The notes beneath the pieces are model-generated. The model had not been told where the DNA came from and searched no databases. It saw only the letters and a list, made by a program, of their open reading frames with translations. The translations under genes and the position numbers were made by a program. From NCBI GenBank assembly GCA_020747065.1, contig JAGMVK010000020.1, forward strand, positions 930,001 through 994,000: a stretch of DNA of 64,000 nt, given 5' to 3'. Positions 1 to 12,595 of this stretch are shown in pieces. Source of the DNA: Cadophora sp. MPI-SDFR-AT-0126 (taxonomy: Eukaryota; Ascomycota; Leotiomycetes; Helotiales; Ploettnerulaceae). The first letter of the stretch is position 1, and every line of letters starts with the position of its first letter.

Positions 1-1327
1 TTTTACTGGGCAGTCTTCAATGTGCTGTACAGTACTTGTAGCTTGGTCTTTTGTAGAAGCGACTACTATTTCACGAAAGTCATGCCTACTATACAAGTCC
101 TACAACATCCCCATCATCCCATGAACCGCTTGCATGGCCTCCGTACCATCGTACTCCCTCTATTGTACAACCCCCGAGCTCTGGTTCAAAACTGCCTATG
201 ACACTGCTGCAGGCCACACTATCATTTCACCAGCTGGTTTCCTCTCGCCTTTCCATCAACCATCAGCGTCTGGAATCCAACCATCAGTATTCTGTCTCGC
301 AGCCACACACGATGCCATGCTACTCACCCAGTCCACGGCGGTATCTTCACCTCTGGCTGCGGCAGCGGGATCAACAAATGTTTACAGTATGGACAGCGCA
401 TGCCTCTTCCCCACTGATATTCCTTCCACCGGCACCTGGGGCAGTGGGCCATCCTTATCTGGTCTGACATTTTGAACGACCAGACGATCCTCTCACTTTG
501 ACGCTGTGTAGTGGGATTCTTTATGTTGGTGGCGGGTCTGGAATTTGGGGGAGTTGTGAAGATCGGGGAGACAGACTTTGATATGAGAAGGGTGAAGTTG
601 GATGGGTGAGGGGATTTATACTTTCCTGATCGACTTTATGAATCGGTATTGCGTTTGCCTTATTCATGATAGTCATGTTCTCATAGAGATAAAGAGCCCA
701 GAATAGAAGGCATGCTGTGACTCGCTCCCTTCAGAATAGTCGCTTCATCACAACACCAACTTTTGCCAGAAAACACAGATGCATGATTCCACGTCGTACT
801 CTGAACACAGTCACGCTTCTCACTTCGTGATTTAGCAGTGCTTCATGGAACATGGGGTCAAATATACGGCGTGAGCCAGAATGGTCAAGGCCTCCCGTCC
901 CAGCGACTCAGCAAGCGGCCAAGATGATGAACAGTGGAAGAAAACTCGTACTCTATAACCCCAGGCCTCGTCCGCAGGTGAGAATAGTTCATCCAAGAGC
1001 AAATCTACATCTCAAAATGTGTGTTCACCCTTCTATCTAGAGACTTATTCAAAGGCGATGGTGTATGGGCCGTCAAGCGAGCGGGGGTTATTTACATCAT
1101 CTAGCGCCAATTCAAACTTTGTCTGTCTTACTTTTCGTGAACCTTCAAAGGCAGGATTCTTAGATCAGATGAACAATATTTCATTATGGAAAGCTTCGAT
1201 ATATACCATGCCAAAGGACCGATTTGACCTGACTCATCATTTCCAACCTCGGTTTCCCTCCACCTTACCACCCCCCAGCTCACCTCATCTTCTTCCACTC
1301 CAGCCCATCGCCCCCTTCGCCGACCAC
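1..1327. other. Left edge, no supported gene
   Basis: Only short open frames without recognisable domains are present. A 113-codon frame at 134-475 (plus) is alanine- and serine-rich and has no signal or motif that would support it. A gene running off the left edge cannot be excluded. Confidence 0.4.
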
Positions 1328-1630
1328 CTAACGCCTCGGTCCTGGCGGCGGTGGCACAGTCATCGGCGGAACGCCACGCTGAAGTATGGTCCGGTGGCTA
1401 CAGTTTGGACAGATTCCTGGCACATTCACAGTTGAATTTCGGAATGTGAGACCCTTCCAGAAACAAGCTGGACAATAGCAGTACCAGCCTAGACCGCCGC
1501 CGCTGCTCATTTTGGGGGTTTTGGTGATGTTCGGGGTTGTATTGGTTAGTTGGACTTGAGAGGTTAGAGAAATATGATACTTGCTTGGAACAATTCTCTG
1601 TTCTTGGTTGTTTGGACTGTGATGTTGCAA
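1328..1630 (-). CDS. Small zinc-ribbon-like protein
   Basis: This single-exon frame encodes 100 residues at most. The C-terminal half carries two cysteine clusters, C51-Y-C53-P-A-C56 and C74-P-N-C77-S-H79, a spacing that would suit one zinc ribbon. It ends in a proline-rich, basic tail. The second methionine (residue 41, codon starting at 1510) begins a GGG-W-Y stretch directly before the first cysteines and may be the real start, leaving a 60-residue protein. Small fungal proteins with paired CPxC knuckles exist, but I cannot name this family, and no function is proposed. The closely spaced cysteine pairs are the only reason to accept the gene; without expression data a chance frame remains possible. 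Confidence 0.45.
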   Translation of the reverse strand: MQHHSPNNQEQRIVPSKYHISLTSQVQLTNTTPNITKTPKMSSGGGLGWYCYCPACFWKGLTFRNSTVNVPGICPNCSHRTILQRGVPPMTVPPPPGPRR

Positions 1631-3486
1631 GGTCGAGAAATGGGATGGAAACTTGAGCTTTTATACCTGGTGAGGAGAGCGCTTGTGAATAACATGGTTG
1701 GCATGGTTGGAGGATGTGATTAGTGAAGGCATCCCCAACCTACAAATAGGTCTTTGTATCACGGCAATCACAGACTTTCAGGTGACGGTATGGCAGAATT
1801 CCATCCAACTGTTTGATTTTATTGTATTGGAAAATGGAATCTATGAATCTATAAACAGGTAGACAAAGGTATACATGAATGAATCAGGAGCGTCTGAAAA
1901 GGGTCTACCTCTCATTTGCATTCTCTATGTATAGATGAAGACGGTCTTGCGATGGTTGAATTCCTGCGCACCCTCTGTACAATAGCACATTGCGCGTTCT
2001 TCGGTGGTGAAGCCACATCCAGAAACATTCCAGCGGAAGACAAGATCCCTCCTATGCTATGTACCTGATCTTGCCACGTATCCGCCGCGTTGTTTATGAT
2101 TGATGATGTACCAGCGCTTGGAAATCGATCAATTTGCGTAGACTTGAAGGACGTTGTTTGTTGGATGTCTCTAACTCTCGTTGCTGATATCGTATACCTG
2201 CTCATCAATCATCAGAGGCTTTCCTTCTCCCGAGGCTTGTTGTTACCCACCAGTTATCTTTCAATCGTACTTCTTCCTGAGCCAATAGATACCACCGCCG
2301 AGGACAAAGACGCAAACCATAACTAGATCTAATTAGTACCTTTTCAAGAAAAAGAAAGTAAAAATTAATCCTCATTTCCGAAGTGAAAGTTGCATCAGTG
2401 AGCAGAAGGCTCTAAGGTATGTGGAGAACTTACTAACGACAACTGCTTCTATCACAGTGTGGTCTACTGCTCTCTTCGCCAAGACGCCATGAACCTCCCT
2501 CACGAGAAGGGGAGCAAGAACAGGCATGTCGAAGGTTCTTGACCGTCGTCTCTGTCAAAAGTTGACTGAAAAAAGCGAAATGATAGATGCAGGAACTGTC
2601 AAAAACTAGCTTGAAGCTTAAACGAATTAAAAATTAACGAAAAGAAAAATAAAGTAAGGTTCTGGACTGGACCACCGGGATCAACAACACCCCTCGCAAC
2701 AACTTTCCGCATCGTCGCGGTCCCAGACTCAGTATATATTCGAATCGCTACTTGTCCTCCCATCGCACAAGCCCGCAATACGCAGTCGTCAGCACCTGCC
2801 AATCAATCATCCGATACCGAGACAACGCAAGACCTGCACGTGTTTCACTCGCTGGCGAACGGGGGCAATCCCACACGAGCCATGATCCGATAACTCGGTA
2901 TGAAACGGGAGAGTGGCCTGATGTCGGGCGATCAAGACTTCGGATGGCGAGGCCAGACCGGTGTGCTGAGGCTGTTGTGGTGTTTTGAGCGTGAAACAAG
3001 GAGGATCTGCAAGTCTTATGTCTGCTTGGCTGGGGGGCAGCGGAGTCCGTGAAGAAGCGAAAACCGTACCGCCCTGAAAGAATCTCGCTTATTTGTCGTA
3101 TTATCGTATCATTCGTAATCGTCCAAGTGAAAATACAGGTAATCAATTTTTTGATATCAACCTATGAGCGCCGCCGATGAGGAAACACGCTTATCCGTTT
3201 ATCATGACAACATGAACACCGCACCGTGCTTCATCAACTCGTTTCATCGTCGTGTTTCTGTATCTCAGCCGGAGGTGCTGAACACATCCATTCAAGTGCA
3301 AGACAGATCTCGAAGAGAAGTTTAACATTATTCTATTCTCCGCACACCGAAGGATCTTGGAGGGGGCTGTGCTCGTGGGCAGGTCTCGAACATCTCTTTA
3401 CAATCTCTCCATCTTCTTCCAAATATTACGATTAAAGTACACGGCATCCATACTCTACAACAAACAAGGATGTCTAGCAATCCACC
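1631..3486. other. Intergenic stretch, no supported gene
   Basis: Open frames here (for example 1912-2208 minus and 2748-3146 minus) overlap on both strands and show no domain, signal peptide or intron pattern. The interval probably holds the upstream region of the small minus-strand gene and the 3' flank of the esterase gene. I see no repeats of note. Confidence 0.4.
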
Positions 3487-4547
3487 CTAAATGTAGGCAG
3501 CGAAAGATCCAGTAATCGCGAGACCGATCATGTTGACTTGATAGAGACTTGGCGCCGCACTTCCAGATGATGACGAAGTCGCGGCTGCACTGGAAGAAGT
3601 TGTTGAAGAAATGGGCAGCGAAGTCGATGTTCCAATCATTACGGAACTTTTCGAAATGGAAGTACTGGACTGCGTTGTACTCGACGACACAACAGACGAG
3701 GTTGCAGTATTGTTCGATTGAGCCACCACCGATGCAACCGTGATATTAGTAACCGTAATATCATTCTCGACCTGGTTCTTGACCCATTCAGCCGCCTCAT
3801 CCGAGTACAGCTCAAAGTAATTCCAATGGTCCTCATTCACCTTCCCACCCGCACAGTTAGGATCCGTGTTAACACAGTAATCGCGCAAGATCGGCGTCCA
3901 CTTCTTCAAAGCGTCAAGCTCGGCAACCGGTCGCGGATACGTGCCATTCTTTTCTGCGCCCGAGAATGTGTTGTATGGCTGGGAAGCAGTATGGCGTTTT
4001 GATCCCCACAACAAGATGGCGGTAACTGAATCTTACGGTCAGTGAATATATTCTTTCGTTCCTGAAATCCTGGAAGCATACCCATCTTCCCAGCATCAGA
4101 TTCTATGTCGAAGGGATCATTACTGGTTTGGACACAATCGCCAAACGTGCCCCCTCCACCAGCAAACATATCGCCCACAACATACGCTCCTTGCGAGTAG
4201 CCGCTCACCACCAGCTTCGACTTCGGGCACCGTTTATTATACGCTATTAATTGAGCCTGGCCATTCGCGACACCCTCGGAGATCGAGTCGCAATAGTTCG
4301 CATCAAAGGAGCTGTGATAGAGGATGTCTTCATAGCTCGAGCTGGTTGGAGAGTGATACAGCGCTGTGGATAGTGCCTCGTCAAGAACCGATTGTCGGCC
4401 TGGGTAGTCCTCGTTCCAGCCGCGGGCGAAGAAGATATACGTGTCGGTGCAGGTTGATGTCCCTGGCTCTTGTGCTGATGCATGGGCGATCATCTGACTG
4501 GCGATTGCGAGGGGGAGTGTGGTGAGAAGCGAGGCGAGGGAGTGCAT
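3487..4547 (-). CDS. CE5 cutinase/acetylxylan-esterase-like protein with GPI-type tail
   Basis: Two exons, 4082-4547 and 3487-4025, flank a 56-nt GT-AG intron (4026-4081), giving about 334 residues. A signal peptide (residues 1-25) is followed by a carbohydrate esterase family 5 domain. It has the nucleophile motif G-Y-S-Q-G (Ser118), paired cysteines, an Asp in N-T-D-P-N-C and a His in E-D-H-W-N-Y as the likely remaining triad. A long Ser/Thr-rich linker leads to a hydrophobic C-terminus typical of a GPI anchor signal, so the protein should sit at the cell surface. CE5 enzymes hydrolyse cutin esters or acetyl groups on xylan; which one is not decided here. The join restores a hydrophobic strand before the conserved W-G-S-K-R-H-T-A-S-Q block. 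A paralogue at 48545-49648 has an intron at the same place and phase. Confidence 0.9.
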
Positions 4548-6694
4548 GCCGGCGGCTAGGTTACGGCAGTCTGACTGGCTGTGTTGTTAACTAGGAGCCA
4601 GATTCCTCGAGAGAAATAAGGTTCAAACCTTGTGAGCAACAAGTCATTGAAGAATTTGTATTCGAGATTTCGGTTCCGACCAATTTCAGTGGCTATTGAC
4701 AATTTCGGCCAGATCCACAGTGGGGTTCTGTTGCCTTGGTTAGGTTGAGGGGCTATCCACTTGCCAAGATATATGTATCCGAATTCCGGCTGAGAATATC
4801 ATCAAAATTCATCGTCAACGATTGTCATGACTTTCTTGGAAGACGCAGTTGTGTTTTCAGATTAGTAGCGTACTCGAGGGATCGAGCGGGTATATTATTC
4901 TCAGTGCGACTTGTGATTCTGGCTGACGGCTGCCAAGCTTCCATACCTGCTCCGCTAACCATGTTGAATGCTTCTCCTAGGCCTGGCCTTCGAGTCCCAG
5001 GTTATAAGATGGTGCACATCCTACCTGTAATTTAACCTGAATAATTCCCTTGTGCAATTTCACATTTGCTCCGTCCAATGCCAAGTTGTGCATCAAGAAA
5101 TCGCATGTGAGGTACGGGCTCAAATAAGCGAAGGAGGGGTAAACAAACATCGGTCCTTCGATTTTTAAATCCTCGCTCTATCATGTCGCCCAGTCTATTC
5201 GGGTTTCTCCTTAATTCTCACTCGTACTTAATAGAAAGGAGTATTCTACACCGGATTTCGACAACCAATAATTGTTTGAACCGTGGCAGTAGGGAGAAAA
5301 TCTGCAACAACAAATGTCATCGCGATATATCAGATTATACTCAAGGAAAACCATTCAAGCGTTCAAAGCTCGAGGTCTTGAGATGATATCTTCATGCGAC
5401 GCATATGATATGCTTGAATCCAGGAAATCCCAGGCAACGTACGAGAGGTCTCTCCATACTGAGAGCTGACAGGGCTTTTCTGGCTACTGCTATCATAGAC
5501 GGGTAGAGAACTTACATGTCTATCTGTACGCAGAGATCTATTCATTTTCATTGAACTCAAAATCATTTCCATTCATATCATCACCTTCATCTTGTTACTA
5601 ATGACCAAGCAAGCTTAACGACACGAGAAATCAATACTGTATGCCTAAGAATTCAAAGTTCACAACCACCAACTTCCTCCTCACCACACTCACGTCACTT
5701 CAACCATTTACATACCTCCAGCACTTCTAAACAGGTATCAGCTTAGCACATATATCCCACCACTCCCCCGTCCAAGCGAAAGGACCAAGCAACGAAGCCC
5801 AGGTTCTACGAACGTCGCAGAAGGATGGACCTCAGGAGTAAACAAATCCGTCCCAACCAACACCCGCAGAACCATACCAATATCTCAACGACCGAGACAC
5901 CCTCCCCAAAAGACGGGTTTTACTCGCCTCATAGATGAAAATTTCTCTGATTAATAGAAAAAAAAAAGGTTAGAAGCTCGCACATTCGAAGGGCAAAACA
6001 TACTTCATCGACAACAACAATACAGCATCTGACAATAGCCAAGTCGTATCAAACCAGTAGATCTAATCCTAATCCTACAGACAGCTTTCCATGAGTCCGA
6101 TATATAAATAGATAGATACATACATATATACATACCCATCATCAACGCAACTGCCAACCCCCTTATTCAAGTACTAAATCCTTATAGAGAACAGCCTCAC
6201 AGAATTGACCCTCGCCAGAAGTTCAACTAACTCACTCACTGTTATAACACTTGCAAGCTTCCTGGTCCCTCAAAGACAGAATAATTTGCATACTCTATCT
6301 ACACACGACAGGCTGAAGGTTGATTTTTTAGGTGAATAGTAACTCACTGTACGGTCTCTGATTTAACTGGATCCTTGGTTCTCCACGCAGGCGAGGGAGA
6401 TACTAACAAGAAGGAAGAATCTACTTTCACGGGACTCATACGAGTACGAGGATATTAAACACTTGATGATGAATACGAGTGCTACACAGTGAAAAGCGAG
6501 GAGAATAGGGTACGATAGATATTCCTATGGTATGGGAGATCCTCGATCCTCCATATCCAAAAACCTAAGTAATTCTCCTCCTACTGTCCTGAAATAGTCC
6601 TATACAAGCCTAAGCCTAGTCTGTCCAAAGATCAATCTTACATCCAGTCTTCCAAGCATCTGTAGTTCAGGTATATACTCCCCATCCCTGCCCC
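4548..6694. other. Intergenic stretch with a TA/GATA-type simple repeat
   Basis: No convincing gene. It holds the esterase promoter at the left and the 3' flank of the minus-strand membrane-protein gene at the right. Around 6100-6140 there is a degenerate ATA/GATA/CATA simple repeat. Short frames at 4736-5035 and 5183-5386 have no motif support. Confidence 0.4.
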
Positions 6695-8844
6695 TTACAA
6701 CTTCTTCGGTAACACCGCATCGACCCCCGGATCCACAACTCTAAGCGCCAACCGACTCTGCCTCGCACTCCTCTGTTCCTCCGTCTCGCCCGCCATATCG
6801 AGCGCACTCTCCTTCTTCTCACCATCCTTGACCAAGCCCGCTTTCTTCAACTCGTGTCTCCGCTTCTTCTCCACCTTCTTGATTCCCTCGGCCGTCATCT
6901 CCTGTCTGATCATCTTCTCCCTCACGTCCTTCTTCCGCGTCTTGTGGTCGCCGACGGTGATGAGGATGCCGGCTGTGATGTTGACCGTGATGCTGCAGCA
7001 GAGGATGACGGTTGTGAGGGCGAAGGGCCGCACGTGGTAGGATATCGCCCAGGTGCATGTGCCGAGGGCGATTTGGAGGAGGGAGTGGCAGTCTAGCAAT
7101 ACGACGATGGCGACGAGTAATCGTAACGGGAATGCATAATGCGTAGCCGTCTCGTGCGGCTTGTAGAAACTGTGACTCCTAGCAAACTTCTTCTGGTGAT
7201 GTTGCAGCTTCTTGACTTGTTCTGGGGACAGGACACTGAATTCCTGCTTCTCGATATCGGTTACTTCCGAGGGTTGGACGGCGGGTAGATCGCTGTTATT
7301 GGCGAGTTTTGGGAGGGATTTCTCGCGACGTAAGCGCCACGTTAGGTGGTGGTAGTGTGCGATGAAACACATGTGGTAGGTGTCGATGCAACGGAAGGGG
7401 GCGAGGCCGTCACCCATGACGGCGAAGAGGGCGACGAGGACGTTATCGATGATGTTGACGAGGTAGTCTTCGCGGGAGCCGCCGACGTTGATCCAACCTG
7501 TTGGACAATGAGTGAGCGTTCCTAGAGTAGAATGTGAAGAGAGTAGACTTACCGATCAAGAACAGAACCCAAGCCAGACCAAATGCAGTGATTGATACAG
7601 CGTAGAATGTAACGAAGAAGCCAAGGGCTGTGGACGTTAGCGAAGCGATAAAAAGAGAGTAGAAGACATACGTTTTGAAACATATTGCTTGAATCCTTTC
7701 ATACTCCTTTTAAATTTCGACCGTCGAGAATGTAGCATGTGCCGGACATGATCATTAAGTTCCAACTTCTCCTCCTCACTCCAATTAGGTATTCGCACTC
7801 CATGCGGTAACACGGCATAGTATTTATCATTAACGTGGGACGAGATGGTGTTGAGCGTTGCTCCTGTATTCACACGGTGTGCCACTGGTCGCCCGTCGTC
7901 TCTCGGAGACACATCCGGTGCTACATCGTCGTCACTCCCTGATGTACTGCTTTCGGGAACTTGGGTCGGTCGTTTCGTCAGATTGTAGGTTGGTCGTCGA
8001 TTAAGGAATTTGCCGAGATCGGGAACGAAAAGGGAATTCTGGACGTTGGTAAGGGTTTGAAGGGTTGAGACTTCAGGGTCTGAAATTGTTAGCTTCTGCT
8101 GTTCCATATATCCCAAGTAAACATACCAACAAGATCCAACAAATCCACAAGATCCTCCTCATATTCGTGCTCCGTCTGCTGCCCTTCTGACTGCACTTCT
8201 TTCCCCTTCTCCTTCTCCGCCCCAATATTCGTCCTCGCCCTTCTCAGCGTCCTCCATCTCGAAGTTGGTTCTGGTGTTGGAGTTGGTGTCTGCGCTCGTT
8301 CCGGCTCTGGATGTACAGGAGCGTGGTCAACCCGATCAACCTGATCAGCCTGGTCCATTATCGGCGGGAACTGCTCTGTTGCCCTCCCCGTCGTCGGCGA
8401 TATATTCTCCTCCTGCACTTCTGGCATATAAGTATCCCTCGTCCCAAACAATCTGGGTACACCTCCAACTCCCCTCTGCGGATCACTCGTGCTGCGATTC
8501 CTCCTCACCGAACTCGTCCCTGACCCAGACGCAACCCCCAGCGGCGAACCTTCCGCGCCATTATGTTCACTGGCGAATATCCCGGGTGTCGGAGGCTGTA
8601 CGCTTGAGAGCCGTCTGATGCGAATGCTGGGTCTGCGCGTGTAATCCCTTTGTGGTGTATTCGGTGCTTCGAGTTCTGCCAAAGGTGTTAGAATTCCTGA
8701 TCGCTGTGACCTCTGCGAGCGCGTGGAATTCGATCGTTGCCTCCCCGTAACGGCATCTTGAAAGTAGGGCGATGAGTCTGGGACGAGCAGGTTATTAGGA
8801 TTAATTGGATTGAGGGTGATATTGTTGTTGTTGTTGTCGGCCAT
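6695..8844 (-). CDS. DUF2985-like fungal integral membrane protein
   Basis: Four exons (8127-8844, 7672-8079, 7553-7627, 6695-7497) are joined by GT-AG introns of 47, 44 and 55 nt, giving about 667 residues. The first 360 residues are disordered, rich in Ser, Pro, Arg and Asn. The membrane part starts in exon 3 (L-G-F-F-V-T-F-Y-A-V) and runs into the conserved M-G-D-G-L-A-P-F-R and D-T-Y-H-M blocks that I associate with DUF2985 proteins. Two further hydrophobic segments follow at about residues 530-590. The C-terminal tail is highly charged (Lys/Glu-rich), probably cytosolic. The biochemical role of this family is unknown to me. Joined exons keep phase and rebuild an uninterrupted first membrane helix, which makes the model reliable. 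Confidence 0.85.
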
Positions 8845-11100
8845 GCCTGAGGACCTGACTGTCGCTATGGATGGGTATCTCTGGTATCTGATGTCTGGCG
8901 GATATTATGAGTGTTGTGCAGATATCTGCAGCCCACGTAAGGCAAAAGACGGACTGGGGAACTGGAAGTGAGTGCCGGGTCCTGTCTTATTTTGTATATG
9001 TAATTATTTTCGCCGTCTGTCGTCGTGATGCTGCTCCTGTTTCTTTCTGCTACCCTGTTGTCTGCAGACTCCAGCACGGGCGGGTGGTGCTTGTTATTTT
9101 GCAGGGCCAAATTAGTACGTCATCCGGCTGCTTTAAGCCTGAAAGCAAATACCCGTAGCCTGTGGGCTGTGGGGAGCGGACGCTGGGCGTTGCTGACACT
9201 GCTGCTGGCTGGACTGGCTGGCTGATGATCAATTGCTGAAGCGGCGTGTACTGTAAGATAAGATACGTTGGGCAGGGCAGGGCAGAAGCAAAGCAGGATA
9301 TGATATGCAAGCAGACACTGTAATCAATCAATCAATTGGTTATTAAGATCCGACTTTGGAAGCAAGTATCCGATCCGAAATCCAAAAAGTCAGGTCTCTT
9401 CTCTTCCACCTCATCAGTTAGGAAAATGAATGGATGGATGAAGCCTGTCTCTATCTTCACCTTACCTTCCCACCAACAATTGAGTTCAAATTCTGTTTCC
9501 ATTTTATCTGATCAAACGACGTCCCGATCCTCACCCTCTACAGTACGCCTAGTCCAGCAAGCCCTGCCCTTTCATACCTTGCAATTGGACAGCAAGCTCG
9601 GATTTGCATGGGCAAAGCTTATTAATGCCTGCCCCTTTAACGATGTGGACCCTCAACCCGGATAACCCGGCAGCTCGGCTGGTAGTGTTGGGGTCTGGAT
9701 TTTGGGATGTCTTGAAAAGGAAAATCTTCGTTGCCACTCAGGATGAGATGACTCGTGATGGGATAAGAAGATGATCACCGAGGAAGAGGTGACAAATGAT
9801 GATATTCCCAGCTTGTCTTTCAAATGCCGCTTTTGTTTCTGCTTTCTTTGGTCTTACCGCCCGACAGTCACTCTGACTGCCGGCTTTTGAACGGCATTCA
9901 GAGTAACATCCTGTTGGCTTTGAAAGTCCTCCAAGTACTGACTGCCAGGCATTTCCCTATTCCCTCTTCATCACTCCCACACGCTTATTTTCGACTGGCA
10001 AGTTTCTTGTTCTGATATCTGTTCTCGATGATATGAGCTCTTCCGTGTTTCAAGTTTCTTACTAAGACCCTATGACTCTTTTATGGAGCTGCTTTAAAGA
10101 TGAATTGAGTTGGTCCAATGCGGGGTGAGATGCTCGCTTTCCGTGGGCATCCGAACCCCGCTCGCTCGTGTTGACCTCGAGGATAGCATCAGCATCTCCT
10201 ACACCGAAGGCGAGTTGCTCAAGTGTCATGTGCCGCATCGTTCTATGTCATGAATAGGGAAGGGGAGTTCATTAAAGAGAATGAAGATGGGATGAAAATG
10301 AGTAAGTGTGCGTCGGTCAAAGCTGTTTGTTACCTACTGACGATGGCAGGCCATACCAGACGGGACTTAGCCAACTGAAAGACGGCTGACTTAGAATCAA
10401 AGAGGAGAGCCATTCCGATATAAGTATACAAATCAAATCCCACGGACCTGCATCCTCCTAGACTTCGGCTTTGCTGTTCGCAAATCTTCAGCTGCAGCAG
10501 CATTGGCCAAGTTCGTCGAGACACCGCCAATGTTACAGAGTTGTCCTGACACTGGGGAAAACACGAACACTCGCTTACCAAATCTCATGTACCCGAGCTG
10601 GAACGCGTACGTTCGCGCAAGGTCTTGTAACCGCCAAATAGCTTGGTAGGTTGTATTCAGCCTCACCCATAGAACATTATACCCCTGAGCAGGAATACCA
10701 AGCATAGCGAAGAGCTTGGAAGGGGTCGAAAATGAGGTGCGTTCGTCTTATTCTCGACTGTCAGGCCTCAGCACTGGCTGGATGACTCGTGGGGTTTGGA
10801 AGGATCCTCGGAACGACAACTCCCACCACGTACCAAGCCTTGGGATGGAGTACCAAGCATTGTGGCATCTGCCATCTAGTATTGCCGATTTTCCAGAGTC
10901 GGGACGATATAAAGGTAGGGAGAAGGAACATTGCCGACTTTTCCTTGATCTAGCGGAGCTATACTGTTGAGCAGTCATTTCCCGTCCTTCATTCATTCAT
11001 TCATTTCGCAAACATTATTTCGCGTCTAATTCCACAACTACTCTCGTTTCCATCTTTCATCCTTCATCCTCTGCATTTCATCCCATAATCCATATTCATA
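8845..11100. other. Intergenic region between divergent genes
   Basis: This 2.2-kb interval separates the minus-strand membrane-protein gene from the plus-strand CHRD gene and must contain both promoters. Near 9230-9320 there are GATA-containing and repeated TCAA motifs, and pyrimidine-rich DNA with a TTCATTCATTCATT run precedes the CHRD start (10980-11100). A 90-codon minus frame at 10433-10705 has no recognisable features. Confidence 0.4.
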
Positions 11101-11736
11101 ATGAAGTCCTCCACATCACTACCCATCATCGCTAGCCTGGCGCTCAGCACACTCTCCACCGCTGCCCCCCTCAACATCGACACCAACAGCAACAACGGCC
11201 GTCTCGCCCTAACCCTCAACATCAACCTCGGCCAAGACCCCCTCAACTCCAACGCCTTCGGAGACAACAACCAACTCTTCGCCTTCTCCTCCACGCAATT
11301 CATCTCCGCCGTCCCCGAAAACGTCGTCAATGGCACCACCCCCACCGGCGGCCTAACCGGCGCTTCGGGCCTCTTCAACTTCGGCATCCACAGCGGCCTC
11401 AACATGATCTGCTACAACATCACGCTGCACAACTTCCAAGGCGACTTCTCCTCGCCCGCCACAACAGCAACGCATATCCACGAAGCGGCGCTTGGTGCGT
11501 CTGGTCCGCCGAGAATCGCGTTCCCGAATCCCGAGGTCGTGGAGGGCGGTGATGGGACGGTGAGGACTAGTGCGGGGTGTTTGAAGGGTCCGTTTGTCAC
11601 GGGGGTCATGGTTGAAGGGGTTGATTCTGGGGAGGGCTTTCATGTGAGTATGATTGAGGCGAATCCGCAGGCGTTTATGGCGGATACGCATTCGAGTCTG
11701 GCGTTGGCGGGGGCGGTTAGGGGACAGTTAGTTTGA
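11101..11736 (+). CDS. Secreted CHRD-domain protein
   Basis: A single exon encodes 211 residues. Residues 1-21 form a signal peptide ending in a small-residue cleavage region. The rest matches the CHRD pattern: a central G-L-N-M-I-C-Y-N-I-T-L strand, the hallmark T-H-I-H-E-A-A followed by G-P-P, and a C-terminal A-L-A-G-A-V-R-G-Q-L segment. CHRD domains were defined in chordin and also occur in microbial secreted proteins; in fungi they have no settled function. One exon and the length are usual for fungal members. The start is preceded by a long CT-rich leader with an A-rich context at the ATG. Codon use shifts from C-ending codons in the first half to G/T-ending codons in the second half, as in several neighbours. 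Confidence 0.88.
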   Translation: MKSSTSLPIIASLALSTLSTAAPLNIDTNSNNGRLALTLNINLGQDPLNSNAFGDNNQLFAFSSTQFISAVPENVVNGTTPTGGLTGASGLFNFGIHSGLNMICYNITLHNFQGDFSSPATTATHIHEAALGASGPPRIAFPNPEVVEGGDGTVRTSAGCLKGPFVTGVMVEGVDSGEGFHVSMIEANPQAFMADTHSSLALAGAVRGQLV

Positions 11737-12595
11737 TAGAGAGGCTGTGAAGGGGGAATGGGATGGGACGAGGGATTAGATTGATGGATTTATAGACTTG
11801 TTTACTGGAAATGTATAATGTGAATGGCTTGATGCTATACTTCTACTTCTCACACATATGGATCGACCTCGATCTCACAAAAAGGTGGTAGCCATCTGGA
11901 TTTTAAAAACTCCAGCTTCCCTCTGAGCGAGAATTTTTTAAAAGCCCATTAACAATACTTCAAGAAGCAACCAGGCCGACACGTGGAGAAAAACAATGCC
12001 TCACCTCCACCTTAATGGGAATCATGAAAACTTCTCCTAGAAAGAAGACCTCAAGTCTCGTCAACCAAACAAACCATCCAGGAGACACAGCTCCAGAATG
12101 GTAATTCCACTTCTACAGATCAAAAAGAAAGCAAACCCAAAAGCCTCAACAATCAGCCTCACCCCTTCAAGACCCTTCATCTGCAACTAGCTAATCACTC
12201 AATCACCACATCTGTACATCCCACATCCCATCTTCAAGCCCACACTCGCTAACCAAAATGAGGCTTTGCACTAGCCAATCCCCTCTCGCTTGTCCATCTA
12301 ACTACCCAATCAGCAGCCGAGGCAGTGTTATTCAGCAGTGTACATCAGCCTTTGTCATCTCACCCATTTGCTTGAAGAGGCTTTGATAATGACTAGTGAG
12401 GGGGAGGGCACGAGGCTGGAGGGGAGCCTTATATCGCGTCATACTGTTGTTGTGAGTATTTATTTCCTTCTTTATGTCAGTAGTCTCAATTCCAGCACAC
12501 TCTCAAAGTCCTCGACATTAATGAACCGTCTCTCAAGTCTGGGAAACCATTTCGAAATCAACGAGTTCTCAGATAATTGCAAAAGTTTATCAAAA
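11737..12595. other. Intergenic region upstream of the oxidoreductase
   Basis: No gene is supported. An open frame beginning at 12338 runs into the oxidoreductase but lacks similarity to that family before 12596, so it is treated as leader sequence. Confidence 0.5.

Noticed and set aside
12338..12595. N-terminal extension of the MDR oxidoreductase
   Set aside because: The extension has no family similarity, and the ATG at 12596 coincides with the family start.
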